A stretch of 64,000 bases of DNA from Xanthomonas dyei. GTDB taxonomy: Bacteria > Pseudomonadota > Gammaproteobacteria > Xanthomonadales > Xanthomonadaceae. The position numbers were made by a program, and so were the translations under genes. Where the stretch lies: positions 18,421 to 82,420 of the forward strand of contig NZ_MDEE01000023.1 in NCBI RefSeq assembly GCF_002939865.1, in the 5' to 3' direction. The notes under the pieces are model-generated. The model saw only the letters and a program-made list of their open reading frames with translations, made no database searches and was not told the origin of the DNA. Numbering within the stretch: position 1 is the stretch's first letter; each line of letters begins with the position of its first letter. Shown one piece after another: positions 1-7,872 of the stretch.

Positions 1-150
1 CACAGCTGGCACAAATGCAGAATTCGGCAGGATTGAGCACCCCGCCGCGGTGCATTTTGGTCCCCTTGAAACAGGGCGGCGCTGAAGGGCGCGTCAAGGT
101 GAGCCGGGACCCGGATGATAGAATTCCGGGTTTCCCCTACTGCGTTGCCA

Positions 151-1800
151 ATGGCCAGCTTTTTCCGCCGCAACAAGCCCACCACGCCCGACAGCTCGCG
201 GACCTCGCGCTATAGCCTGGAAGAACTGGCAGCCGCATTCCCCACTGCGCCATCGGCCGCCACGCCCGCATCGCCGATCGAGGCCATCCCGCCTGCGCAG
301 TCCGGCACAGTGCCTGCCGCCGCGCCGGCGGTCGCGCCTGCACCGATAGCCGAAACCACCGCGCCAGCAACACCGGCTGAGGCGCTTGCACGCGATATCG
401 CCACCCGCACCGGCCAGGCGCAGAGCATTGCCGCTGTGCCGAGCGCGCCCGCCGCGCCCACACCTCCTGCGCCGTCTGCCCTGCAGGCGTTGCCGGACCC
501 GGCACCGGCCACCGCGCCCGCCGCGCCGACCCCGGTGGTAGTGGTGCCTGTCGTTGTGCAGCCGCAGTCTGCACCAACGCCGCCTGTCGCTGCCCCGGCG
601 CAACCTGCAGCGCTGGCGCCGAGCACCGCACCCTTGGTCTCAGCACCGGTTGTTGCGGCTCCTGTTGTTGCGGCACCCGCTGCCGCCCCGCCGGTCGCGG
701 CTCCGCCTGTGGTCGTGCCGCCCGCCGCAACACCCATCGCGTCCACGCCGCCTGCCGCAGCCCCTGACTCAAGCGCCACACCGCTGGTGACCGCACCGGC
801 CATCGTCAGCAGCCCGGCGCCAGCGACGCAGGACACCGACAGCATCGTCGGCCAGCACGACGCGCTGCCTGCCGCACCGGCCGGCAAGCCGGGTTGGCGC
901 GAGCGGCTGCGCAACAGCACCTTTGCACGCAGCTTCGGCGGCCTGTTTTCGCGCAACCCCAAGCTCGATGACGATCTGCTCGACGAGATCGAAACCGCGC
1001 TGATCACCGCCGATGTCGGCATCGGCGCCACCACCGCCTTGATCGAAGGCCTGCGCAAGCGCATGAAGTCGCGCGAATTCGCCGATGCCCAGGCCATGTT
1101 CAAGGCCCTGCGCGCCGATCTCATCGCGTTGCTGCAGCCGGTGTCCAAACCGCTGGTGATCGACCGCTCGGTCAAACCGTTCGTGGTGCTCACCGTCGGC
1201 GTCAACGGCGTTGGCAAGACCACCACAATCGGCAAGCTGGCCAAGCGCTTCAAGGACGAAGGCAACAGCCTGATGCTGGCCGCCGGCGACACCTTCCGCG
1301 CCGCTGCCGTGGCGCAGTTGCAGGCCTGGGGCGATCGCAATGGCGTGGCGGTGATCGCGCAGGGGCAAAACGCCGATGCCGCCTCGGTGGCATTCGACGC
1401 CCTGCAGGCGGCCAAGGCACGCGGCACCGATGTCTTGATCGCCGACACCGCCGGCCGCCTGCACACCCAGACCGGCCTGATGAACGAGCTGGGCAAGATC
1501 CGCCGCGTCCTCGGCAAGATCGACGCCGCCGCGCCGCACGAAGTGCTGATGGTGATCGACGGCACCACCGGCCAGAACGCCATTTCGCAGCTGCGTCAGT
1601 TCCATGCGGCAGTCGGCGTCACCGGCCTGGTGGTGACCAAGCTCGATGGCACCGCCAAGGGCGGCGTGGTGTTCGCGCTGGCGCGCGAGTTCAATATTCC
1701 GATCCGTTTTGCCGGCATCGGCGAACGCCCGGAAGATCTGCGCGTGTTCGACCCGGTCGCCTTCGTCGATGCCCTGCTCCCGGAAGCGCTGGGCAGCTGA
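151..1800 (+). CDS. ftsY: Signal recognition particle receptor FtsY
   Basis: SRP-GTPase that docks ribosome-SRP complexes at the inner membrane for co-translational insertion. The NG domain is complete. It has the P-loop GVNGVGKTTT near residue 350, the AGDTFRAAAV insertion-box segment, DTAGRLHTQT (G3) and TKLDGTAKGG (G4/G5 area). The N-terminal third (about residues 25-240) is a low-complexity Ala/Pro/Val-rich stretch in place of the acidic A domain of E. coli, giving 549 residues. An in-frame ATG exists at 115, but the ATG at 151 begins MASFFRRNKP, the expected basic amphipathic start, so 151 is chosen. A small gene follows directly. Confidence 0.95.
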   Translation: MASFFRRNKPTTPDSSRTSRYSLEELAAAFPTAPSAATPASPIEAIPPAQSGTVPAAAPAVAPAPIAETTAPATPAEALARDIATRTGQAQSIAAVPSAPAAPTPPAPSALQALPDPAPATAPAAPTPVVVVPVVVQPQSAPTPPVAAPAQPAALAPSTAPLVSAPVVAAPVVAAPAAAPPVAAPPVVVPPAATPIASTPPAAAPDSSATPLVTAPAIVSSPAPATQDTDSIVGQHDALPAAPAGKPGWRERLRNSTFARSFGGLFSRNPKLDDDLLDEIETALITADVGIGATTALIEGLRKRMKSREFADAQAMFKALRADLIALLQPVSKPLVIDRSVKPFVVLTVGVNGVGKTTTIGKLAKRFKDEGNSLMLAAGDTFRAAAVAQLQAWGDRNGVAVIAQGQNADAASVAFDALQAAKARGTDVLIADTAGRLHTQTGLMNELGKIRRVLGKIDAAAPHEVLMVIDGTTGQNAISQLRQFHAAVGVTGLVVTKLDGTAKGGVVFALAREFNIPIRFAGIGERPEDLRVFDPVAFVDALLPEALGS

Positions 1801-1801
1801 G

Positions 1802-2065
1802 TTGGAAGACCCCTGCCCGCATCTGCAAGCACTGTGCGCACAGGCACTGCAGGCAGGTTGCACGGTGCAGCAGGTGTCGCACGGCTGGTCGCGCGCCAAA
1901 CAGGTGCTGGAATTCGCCCAGCCCTTGCCTGCGACGTTACGCGCACAAGCCCGCGTCGATGCACCGGTGGTTGCTTACCATGCACCCGCAGAACCGCACT
2001 GGCCTGGCGATGAAGGCTTCTTCTGCGAACAATGCCTGGTCGGACTTGCGTTTCCGCTGCAGTGA
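1802..2065 (+). CDS. Small unknown protein downstream of ftsY
   Basis: Predicted 87-residue protein that starts with TTG one base after the ftsY stop codon, so it would be translationally coupled. I do not recognise the family. It has five Cys residues, including a C-terminal FFCEQC motif preceded by HWPGDEG, which could bind a metal. The reading frame stays open across ftsY from 1646, so an overlapping start further upstream cannot be excluded. Codon use resembles the neighbours. It may be a real conserved gene or only an open extension. Confidence 0.5.
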   Translation: MEDPCPHLQALCAQALQAGCTVQQVSHGWSRAKQVLEFAQPLPATLRAQARVDAPVVAYHAPAEPHWPGDEGFFCEQCLVGLAFPLQ

Positions 2066-2149
2066 TCGGGCCCCACCACAGCGTACGGTCGTCCCGGTGT
2101 CCGTCCTGACCCCATTGCCGTTCATCGCCTCCCTTTGCCAGCAGACCTC

Positions 2150-3223
2150 ATGCCCGCAGATCTCGCCGCTTCATCCGCTGACGCTTTCGTCGCCCCGTTG
2201 CTGCACTGGTTCGACGGCCACGGGCGCCACGATCTGCCCTGGCAACATCCACGCGCGCCGTATCGCGTCTGGTTGTCGGAAATCATGTTGCAGCAGACCC
2301 AGGTTGCGGTGGTCATTCCGTACTTCCAGAAGTTCGTTGCGCGTTTTCCGACCCTTGCCGATCTGGCAGCAGCCGACAACGACACGGTCATGGCGCACTG
2401 GGCCGGGCTGGGCTACTACGCACGGGCGCGCAATCTGCATGCCGCCGCCAAACAGTGCGTCGCCTTGCACGCTGGCGAGTTGCCGCGCGACTTCGATGCA
2501 TTGCTCGCGCTGCCCGGTATCGGCCGCAGCACCGCCGGTGCGATCCTGAGTCAGGCGTGGAACGACCGCTTTCCCATCATGGATGGCAACGTCAAACGCG
2601 TCATGACACGCTTCCACGGCATTGCCGGCTACCCCGGCCTGCCGGCGGTCGAAAAGCAGCTGTGGCAGCTGGCGACCACGCATGTTGCGCAGGTCCCCGA
2701 CGGCCGCCTGGCCGACTACACGCAAGCGCAGATGGACTTCGGCGCCACGCTGTGCACGCGTGCCAAGCCGGCCTGTGTGTTGTGCCCGTTGCAGGATGCC
2801 TGCGTTGCCCGCCGCGAGGGTCTGGTGGAGGCGCTGCCTACGCCCAAACCGGGCAAGGTGCTGCCCGAGCGCGAAGCGACCGCCCTGCTGCTGGAAAACG
2901 CGCACGGCGAGATCTTGCTGCAGCGCCGCCCGCCCACCGGCATCTGGGCCTCGCTATGGACGCTGCCGCAGGCCGACACCGACAGCGGCATGCGCGCCTG
3001 GTTCGCCACGCACCTGGATGGCGACTACGAACGCGCCGACGAGATGGCGCCAATCGTGCACACCTTCAGCCATTACCGCCTGCATCTGCAGCCGTTGCGC
3101 TTGCGCAAGGTCGCACTGCGCGCGGCGGTGCGCGACAATGACGAGCTGCGCTGGGTCGCCCGCGCCGATCTCGGCTCGCTGGGCCTGCCGGCGCCGATCC
3201 GCAAGTTGCTCGACACGCTTTAG
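2150..3223 (+). CDS. mutY: A/G-specific adenine DNA glycosylase MutY
   Basis: Base-excision repair enzyme that removes adenine mispaired with 8-oxoguanine. In the 357-residue product the catalytic Glu is E44 (SEIMLQQTQV). The helix-hairpin-helix LPGIGRSTAGAIL begins near residue 121. The catalytic Asp is D145 in MDGNVKRV. Both catalytic residues lie 7 positions after the E. coli numbering. A C-x6-C-x2-C-x5-C [4Fe-4S] cluster (CTRAKPAC..CPLQDAC) starts near residue 202. The C-terminal third is the NUDIX-like 8-oxoG recognition domain. An in-frame TTG at 2135 is possible, but the ATG at 2150 is preferred. The TAG stop lies inside the terminal inverted repeat of the element at 3220-3366. Confidence 0.95.
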   Translation: MPADLAASSADAFVAPLLHWFDGHGRHDLPWQHPRAPYRVWLSEIMLQQTQVAVVIPYFQKFVARFPTLADLAAADNDTVMAHWAGLGYYARARNLHAAAKQCVALHAGELPRDFDALLALPGIGRSTAGAILSQAWNDRFPIMDGNVKRVMTRFHGIAGYPGLPAVEKQLWQLATTHVAQVPDGRLADYTQAQMDFGATLCTRAKPACVLCPLQDACVARREGLVEALPTPKPGKVLPEREATALLLENAHGEILLQRRPPTGIWASLWTLPQADTDSGMRAWFATHLDGDYERADEMAPIVHTFSHYRLHLQPLRLRKVALRAAVRDNDELRWVARADLGSLGLPAPIRKLLDTL

Positions 3224-3366
3224 AGTGGCTAACAAAACGTAGCGAGCGCTCGTCAGGTGGGTGTGGGCGGCGCGGAGGAGCCGGAGTGTACGAGATGGTA
3301 CATGCCGCACCGAGCACCGGCCGCGCCCGCCTGGCCGCTTCACAGCAGTTTTGTTAGCTACTCTTA
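3220..3366. repeat. 147-bp element with imperfect 19-bp terminal inverted repeats (copy 1)
   Basis: The left end reads TTAGAGTGGCTAACAAAAC. The right end is its reverse complement with two mismatches (3348-3366). The interior is GC-rich and has no coding signal. This resembles a miniature inverted-repeat or extragenic palindromic element. The mutY stop codon lies in the left end. A diverged copy in opposite orientation is at 4112-4259. Confidence 0.8.
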
Positions 3367-3388
3367 AGCACGCCTCAAAGGAATTCGC

Positions 3389-3667
3389 ATGTCCCGCACC
3401 GTGTTCTGCCAGTACCAGCAATGCGACACCGACGGCCTGGATTTTGTGCCGTATCCCGGCGAACTCGGCCAGCGCATCTTCGCGCAGATCGGCAAGACCG
3501 CGTGGCAGGCATGGCTGGCGCACCAGACCATGCTGATCAACGAAAACCGGCTCTCGCCGCGCGACCCAAAGCATCGCGCCTTTCTCGAAACCGAGCTGCA
3601 GAAGTTCCTGTTCGAGCGCAATGCCGACAAACCCGAAGGCTATGTGGCGCCGCTTGGCGAGGAGTAG
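3389..3667 (+). CDS. yggX: Probable Fe(2+)-trafficking protein YggX
   Basis: Small cytoplasmic protein of 92 residues, implicated in iron handling and protection of Fe-S clusters from oxidation. The family hallmarks are present: MSRTVFCQY at the N terminus with the conserved Cys7, then [24 protein letters not shown] and a C-terminal FLF motif. The ATG at 3389 has AAAGGA eight bases upstream. It follows mutY, as in many gammaproteobacteria, where the pair links oxidative DNA repair and Fe-S maintenance. Here the element at 3220-3366 separates the two genes, so co-transcription depends on reading through that hairpin. Confidence 0.95.
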   Translation: MSRTVFCQYQQCDTDGLDFVPYPGELGQRIFAQIGKTAWQAWLAHQTMLINENRLSPRDPKHRAFLETELQKFLFERNADKPEGYVAPLGEE

Positions 3668-3677
3668 CTGGTTCCGA

Positions 3678-3704
3678 GATTGGGAATTGGGAATTGGAGA
3701 TTGG
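3678..3704. repeat. Short GGGAATT-type heptamer run
   Basis: Imperfect 7-bp units (gattggg/aattggg/aattgg) lie just downstream of yggX. They belong to the same family as the runs at 44238-44363 and 50367-50443. Confidence 0.6.
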
Positions 3705-3787
3705 CAGTGATGTCGGGAGTCGATCGCCGCAATGCGGGATCACGCATCCTGCGGCGATGCTCCGGACATCTGCAGCGGTGATTCGCG

Positions 3788-4063
3788 ATGACACGCACTG
3801 GCCCATCCAGCATTGAACTGCACGCGATCGATGCGTTCATCACCGACGCTGTCGACGCGCAGTGGCACAAGGTCGCGATGATCATTGCCAGAGCGCTCAC
3901 TGACCCGCAGTTGAAATTGGCCGACGTCGAGGACGCGGCCGACCACGTTGCGCAACGCATTGCCCGCCTTGTTCGCAGCGGTCGGCTTGAGGCAGCGGGC
4001 GATGTCACCGACTGGCGACATCGCGAGGTGCGCCTTGCGGCGCATTCGTCGCACGCACGCTGA
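3788..4063 (+). CDS. Small DUF3658-like protein
   Basis: Predicted 91-residue soluble protein. The sequence (IDAFITDAVDAQWHKVAMII near the start, RIARLVRSGRLEAAGD and a final REVRL motif) resembles, from memory, the short helical DUF3658 domain. Its function is unknown. Here it stands alone without a partner domain. The ATG at 3788 has only a weak ribosome site. The gene sits between the two inverted copies of the 147-bp element, so it may belong to a small transferable or rearranged segment. The family assignment is tentative. Confidence 0.55.
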   Translation: MTRTGPSSIELHAIDAFITDAVDAQWHKVAMIIARALTDPQLKLADVEDAADHVAQRIARLVRSGRLEAAGDVTDWRHREVRLAAHSSHAR

Positions 4064-4111
4064 GGCGTCCGCGTTAGGCATTGCGTCGTGCAGCGCGCTG
4101 CTTCAGGTATC

Positions 4112-4259
4112 CAAGAGTAGCTAGCAACACGCCTGCGCTCACCGCCAAGCGGGCGCACCCAGTGCGCAGTGCGGCATGTCCCACGCGTCCATCGCAGCTC
4201 CTGCGCGTCGTCCACACCGGCCTGACGACTGCCCGCGACGTTGTGCGAGCCGCTCCAAG
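4112..4259. repeat. Diverged inverted copy of the 147-bp element (copy 2)
   Basis: Starts CAAGAGTAGCTAGCAACAC and ends GTTGTGCGAGCCGCTCC. It aligns along its whole length with the reverse complement of 3220-3366. The interior shares GTGCGGCATGT and the pattern CACACC..CCTGACGA. By eye roughly two thirds of positions match. It lies in the leader region of the bigR operon. Confidence 0.7.
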
Positions 4260-4420
4260 CCCCCGGGACCGAGGTGCCAAAGGTCGTTCGCCCGTTGCGC
4301 CGCGCGCGTGCCAACCGGCGGTTCAGGCGCTTCCTGCATGCATTGCCGACCTCTGGTGGTCCGATACCTCGGGGTTTCGGGACTCTGAAACGCAGCCTGC
4401 GACCCCGTCAGACCCTAACA

Positions 4421-4456
4421 CTCTATTGCAAGACATTATATTTTTAAGTAGATTGA
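4421..4456 (+). promoter_or_regulatory. Candidate bigR promoter/operator
   Basis: AT-rich island (ACATTATATTTTTAAG around 4432-4447) in otherwise GC-rich DNA, ending a few bases before the bigR ATG. BigR-type repressors bind AT-rich inverted repeats that overlap their own promoter, so this is the likely autoregulatory site. The exact operator bounds are inferred. Confidence 0.5.
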
Positions 4457-4461
4457 ATGGC

Positions 4462-4818
4462 ATGCCGACCCACGCCACGCCCGCACTACCACGCTTCCAC
4501 GCCGATCCCGACAGCATGCAGCGCCTGCGTGCGTCGGCCGGGCGCGCCTGTGCCCTGCTCAAGACCATGGCCAACGAAGATCGCCTGCTGCTGCTCTGCC
4601 AGCTGGCCCAAGGCGAGCGCAATGTCGGCGAGCTGCAGGCAGCCACGGCCATCGTGCAACCCACGCTGTCGCAACAACTGGGCGTGCTGCGCGACGAAGG
4701 CCTGGTCAGTACCCGCCGCGCCGGCAAATACATCTACTACCAACTCGCCAGCGCCGACGTGCTGGCGGTGATGCAGGCCCTGTATGCCAGCGTCTGCGGC
4801 GCCGCGGAGCCAAACTGA
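4462..4818 (+). CDS. bigR: ArsR-family repressor of the BigR type (sulfide/persulfide sensor)
   Basis: Winged-helix repressor of 118 residues. BigR of Xylella and Agrobacterium controls sulfide detoxification and biofilm-linked genes through a disulfide or polysulfide switch between two Cys residues. Here Cys46 and Cys112 are 66 residues apart, as I recall for the redox pair of Xylella BigR (Cys42/Cys108). The recognition helix region is ATAIVQPTLSQQLGVLRDEGLV, followed by the wing RRAGKYIYYQL. A third Cys is at 30. The ATG at 4462 is chosen by homology. The gene is followed one base later by two YeeE/YedE genes, which is the BigR operon architecture, but without the persulfide dioxygenase (ETHE1-like) gene usually present. 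Confidence 0.85.
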   Translation: MPTHATPALPRFHADPDSMQRLRASAGRACALLKTMANEDRLLLLCQLAQGERNVGELQAATAIVQPTLSQQLGVLRDEGLVSTRRAGKYIYYQLASADVLAVMQALYASVCGAAEPN

Positions 4819-4819
4819 C

Positions 4820-5260
4820 ATGGCCGTGGACTGGAGCAACTTCACCCCGCTCAGTGCGTTGGCCGGCGGCAGCTTGATCGGCCTTGCTGCCGCGTGGCTC
4901 CTGGTATTCGAAGGACGTATCGCCGGTGTCAGCGGCATCGTCGGCGGCCTGATGCAACGCCAGGGCCGCGATGAACGCAACTGGCGGGGTGCGTTTGTGC
5001 TCGGGTTGCTCAGTGCCGTGCCGCTGTGGGCCATCGTGCGGCCGCTGCCTTCCATGCAGCCGCAGGCGACATGGGGGCTGTTGCTCGGCGCAGGCTTGCT
5101 GGTGGGATTTGGCGCGCGCCTGGGCGGCGGCTGTACCAGCGGCCATGGGGTGTGCGGCATCGCGCGGGGCGCACGCCGCTCGCTGGTCGCCACCGCCGTG
5201 TTCATGGGCGTGGCGATCGCCACGCATGCCTTGCTCACTAAGTTACGGGGCGTTTCGTGA
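4820..5260 (+). CDS. YeeE/YedE (DUF395) half-transporter, first subunit
   Basis: Inner membrane protein of 146 residues with about four hydrophobic segments and the signature GGGCTSGHGVCGIARG. YeeE/YedE proteins move small sulfur compounds such as thiosulfate through conserved Cys residues. This is the N-terminal-half type; the partner half follows with a GTGA overlap at 5257. The ATG at 4820 lies directly after the bigR stop codon. The BigR-controlled context suggests export or handling of sulfite, sulfide or another sulfur species. Confidence 0.85.
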   Translation: MAVDWSNFTPLSALAGGSLIGLAAAWLLVFEGRIAGVSGIVGGLMQRQGRDERNWRGAFVLGLLSAVPLWAIVRPLPSMQPQATWGLLLGAGLLVGFGARLGGGCTSGHGVCGIARGARRSLVATAVFMGVAIATHALLTKLRGVS

Positions 5261-5691
5261 ATCGGGTTTTCAGCAGCGCGATCGCCGGGCTGATCTTCGG
5301 TGCCGGTCTATTGCTCTCAGGGATGGCCAATCCGGCCAAGGTGCTGGGCTTTCTCGATGTCGCCGGCCGCTGGGACCCATCGCTTGCGTTGGTCATGCTC
5401 GGCGCCATCGGTGTGGCAGCGCCCGCTTTCTGGTGGGCGCGTCGGCGTGGCCGAACACTGCGCGGGGCATCGCTGCAGCTCCCCACCCAACGGCAGATCG
5501 ACGGCCCACTGCTGTGGGGCAGCGCATTGTTTGGCATCGGCTGGGGGCTGGTCGGGCTCTGCCCGGCGCCCGCACTGCTGGGCGCGGCTGCGTTACAACC
5601 GTCCAGTCTGGTGTTCGTGTTGGCGATGCTGCTTGGCATGCGTCTACACCTGCTGTATCGACGGCGCGCTGAATCTGATCAGCATCGCTGA
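5257..5691 (+). CDS. YeeE/YedE (DUF395) half-transporter, second subunit
   Basis: Inner membrane protein of 144 residues with four hydrophobic segments. The family motif GIGWGLVGLCPAPALL contains the conserved Cys. The GTG start overlaps the stop of the preceding half by four bases, indicating translational coupling and probably a heteromeric transporter. LLLSGMANPAKVLGFLD near the N terminus is typical of the second half. It ends the bigR operon; no persulfide dioxygenase gene follows. Confidence 0.85.
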   Translation: MNRVFSSAIAGLIFGAGLLLSGMANPAKVLGFLDVAGRWDPSLALVMLGAIGVAAPAFWWARRRGRTLRGASLQLPTQRQIDGPLLWGSALFGIGWGLVGLCPAPALLGAAALQPSSLVFVLAMLLGMRLHLLYRRRAESDQHR

Positions 5692-5924
5692 TCGCACCGC
5701 TCGCCGCTGCGGCTGCATCGCCGGTTATCCGCAGTACAAACCACGCCCACGCTTGGGTGCATCCGCGCCCGCGACCCAAGGCACGGTTATTGACGCCGCC
5801 GGTGTTTCCACGGTGGCGCTACAAGATCATCGCAGTCTTCAAGCAGCAGCCAATCGCCACTCCCAACCGCGCATGGGCGACGCCACCGCAGAGCGGTAGC
5901 GTGTCACCGGGCACGACAACCTGC

Positions 5925-7568
5925 TTAGCCCACGCCGGTCGGCCCATCCAGCAACATGCGGATGCGCTTGAGCAATTCCTTTTGCGTGTACGGCTTGTTG
6001 ACCACGTCGAATTCCGCGCCGCCGACATCGGTGCGCTGGATGCTGGCATCGGCATAGCCGGTGGTGAGCAGCACCTTGATCTTGGGCAGCATGCGGCGCG
6101 CTTCGCGTGCCAGCATCACTCCGTTCATGCCACCGGGCATGATCAAGTCGGTAAACAGCGCATCCACCTCCGGGTGCTGTTCCAGCAACTCGATCGCCTC
6201 GCGCCCGCTCGCTGCCGACAAGATGCGATAACCGGCGTTTTCCAGGAACATCTTGGCGACCACCGCCACGTCCTGCTTGTCTTCCACCACCAGGATGGTC
6301 TCGTTGCCGCCCTTGTCGATGGCACGGCTCTTGACGGCCTGCAGATCGTTCTCGAACTCGCTGGATGCGGGGAAATACAACCGCACCGTGGTGCCTTCGC
6401 CCACTTCGCTGTAGATGCGCACGGTGCCGCCGGACTGTTTGACGAAGCCGTACACCATCGACAACCCCAGCCCCGTGCCCTGCCCCTCGTCCTTGGTGGT
6501 GAAGAACGGCTCCATGACGCGGCTAGCCACCTCCGGCGGCATGCCCGAGCCGGTGTCGCTGACGGCAATGCTCAAATAGCGGCCCGGTACCAGCTGGTGG
6601 TGCATGGCCAGATCGTGGCTGGTGATCTCCACATTCCGGGTCTGCACGGTGACCTCTTTGCGGTCGGACTGCGCCATCGCATCGCGCGCATTGATCAGCA
6701 CGTTCAACAGCGCCACTTCGGCCTGGGTGGTGTCGATCTGGCAGTTCCACAGCCCGTCTTCCAGCGACTGCCGCAGGCTGATGCCGCCACCGAGCGCGCG
6801 CTCGGCCATGTTGTTCATGCCCGACACCAGACCGTTGAGATTGACCACCCGGCCACGCAATTTCTGCTTGCGCGAAAACGCCAGCAGTTGCTGGGTCAAG
6901 GTGGCCGCCTTGGCCGCGGCGGTTGCGGCATGTTCGGCGCTGAAGGCGATGCGCTCGGCGTTGCCGCCGGCCTTGGACGCAATCATCTGGATCACTTCCA
7001 GATGTCCGGACATCACCTGCAGCAAATTATTGAAATCGTGCGCGATACCGCCGGTCAACTGCCCCAGCGCTTCCATCTTCTGCGCCTGGCGCAAGGCATC
7101 CTCGGCATCGCGACGACGGCTCACGTCCAGCTGCGAGCCAAAGAAATACACCAGGTTGCCCTGGTCGTCGAAGACCGGCGAGACGAACAACGCATTCCAG
7201 AACGACGAGCCGTCCTTGCGGTAATTCAGCATCTCGGTGGCGAATTCGCGGCGTTGCTCGATGGACGCGCGCACGTCCTGCACGCTGGCCGGATCGGTCT
7301 CCGGGCCCTGCAGAAAACGGCAGTTGTTGCCGATGATCTCCTCGGCCGAATACCCGGTCATTTCCAGGAACGCACGGTTGGCGAATACGATCGGGTTGTC
7401 GGGCAGGTGCGGGTCGGTGACCGTCATCGGCATCCGCGTGGTTTCCACGGCGGCAAAAAAGATATCCGAGCGATGCTTCTCCACAGGCAGGCTGCGAGAT
7501 TCGCCGATATGAGGCGCCCGTAGCTCTCCGTGACGGGTATCGTTCAAGTGATGTTCTCCGCGGGCCAT
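5925..7568 (-). CDS. Blue-light LOV-domain hybrid histidine kinase (LOV-HisKA-HATPase-REC)
   Basis: Soluble 547-residue photoreceptor kinase. The N-terminal PAS domain carries the LOV signature GNNCRFLQG with the flavin-adduct Cys at about residue 83, and [11 protein letters not shown] follows. The kinase core has the phospho-acceptor His in [11 protein letters not shown] (about H177), an N box ([10 protein letters not shown]), a G1 box ([11 protein letters not shown]) and a G2 box ([13 protein letters not shown]). The C-terminal receiver has its phospho-acceptor Asp in [12 protein letters not shown] (about D474). No membrane segment is seen. The architecture matches the Xanthomonas LOV kinase that tunes motility, polysaccharide and virulence to light. 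A GTG at 7580 is an alternative to the ATG at 7568. No response regulator gene is adjacent. Confidence 0.93.
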   Translation of the reverse strand: MARGEHHLNDTRHGELRAPHIGESRSLPVEKHRSDIFFAAVETTRMPMTVTDPHLPDNPIVFANRAFLEMTGYSAEEIIGNNCRFLQGPETDPASVQDVRASIEQRREFATEMLNYRKDGSSFWNALFVSPVFDDQGNLVYFFGSQLDVSRRRDAEDALRQAQKMEALGQLTGGIAHDFNNLLQVMSGHLEVIQMIASKAGGNAERIAFSAEHAATAAAKAATLTQQLLAFSRKQKLRGRVVNLNGLVSGMNNMAERALGGGISLRQSLEDGLWNCQIDTTQAEVALLNVLINARDAMAQSDRKEVTVQTRNVEITSHDLAMHHQLVPGRYLSIAVSDTGSGMPPEVASRVMEPFFTTKDEGQGTGLGLSMVYGFVKQSGGTVRIYSEVGEGTTVRLYFPASSEFENDLQAVKSRAIDKGGNETILVVEDKQDVAVVAKMFLENAGYRILSAASGREAIELLEQHPEVDALFTDLIMPGGMNGVMLAREARRMLPKIKVLLTTGYADASIQRTDVGGAEFDVVNKPYTQKELLKRIRMLLDGPTGVG

Positions 7569-7872
7569 TTCCGTGGGCACAGTCTATTTGGGCGAAGTGA
7601 GTTAATTCCTCACATCGATGAGCCATTCCGGTACGACTGCGTGCGTCGATGCAACCAAATACAGTGGCTCTGCGTAGCCGCGCATCGCGCGCAGCGGCAG
7701 CGGCTTGATGCAGCGCGCTGGTGCCGGCCGAGACGGCCACGCGCCCGCGCTGTTTTGCCGTAGCATGCCCGGGCAGTTTGCAGCTCTTGCGCCGTCGTCC
7801 CGCCGTGTCGGTTGCGTCGCGCGCACCTTTTCCCACGCCGGCGTACGCGCCTGGCGACCATGCGACGCCACC
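7569..7872. other. Divergent intergenic region
   Basis: Separates the LOV kinase (leftward) from the methyltransferase (rightward) and must carry both promoters. I see no convincing sigma-70 hexamers or palindromes here. No credible gene is present. Confidence 0.5.

Noticed and set aside
94..603. Long minus-strand and alternative open frames across the ftsY N-terminal region
   Set aside because: They are shadows of the Ala/Pro-rich ftsY coding strand, with Arg/Gly-rich translations and no protein family signature.
5757..7523. 588-residue plus-strand frame over the LOV kinase
   Set aside because: Antisense shadow of the kinase gene; no domain visible.
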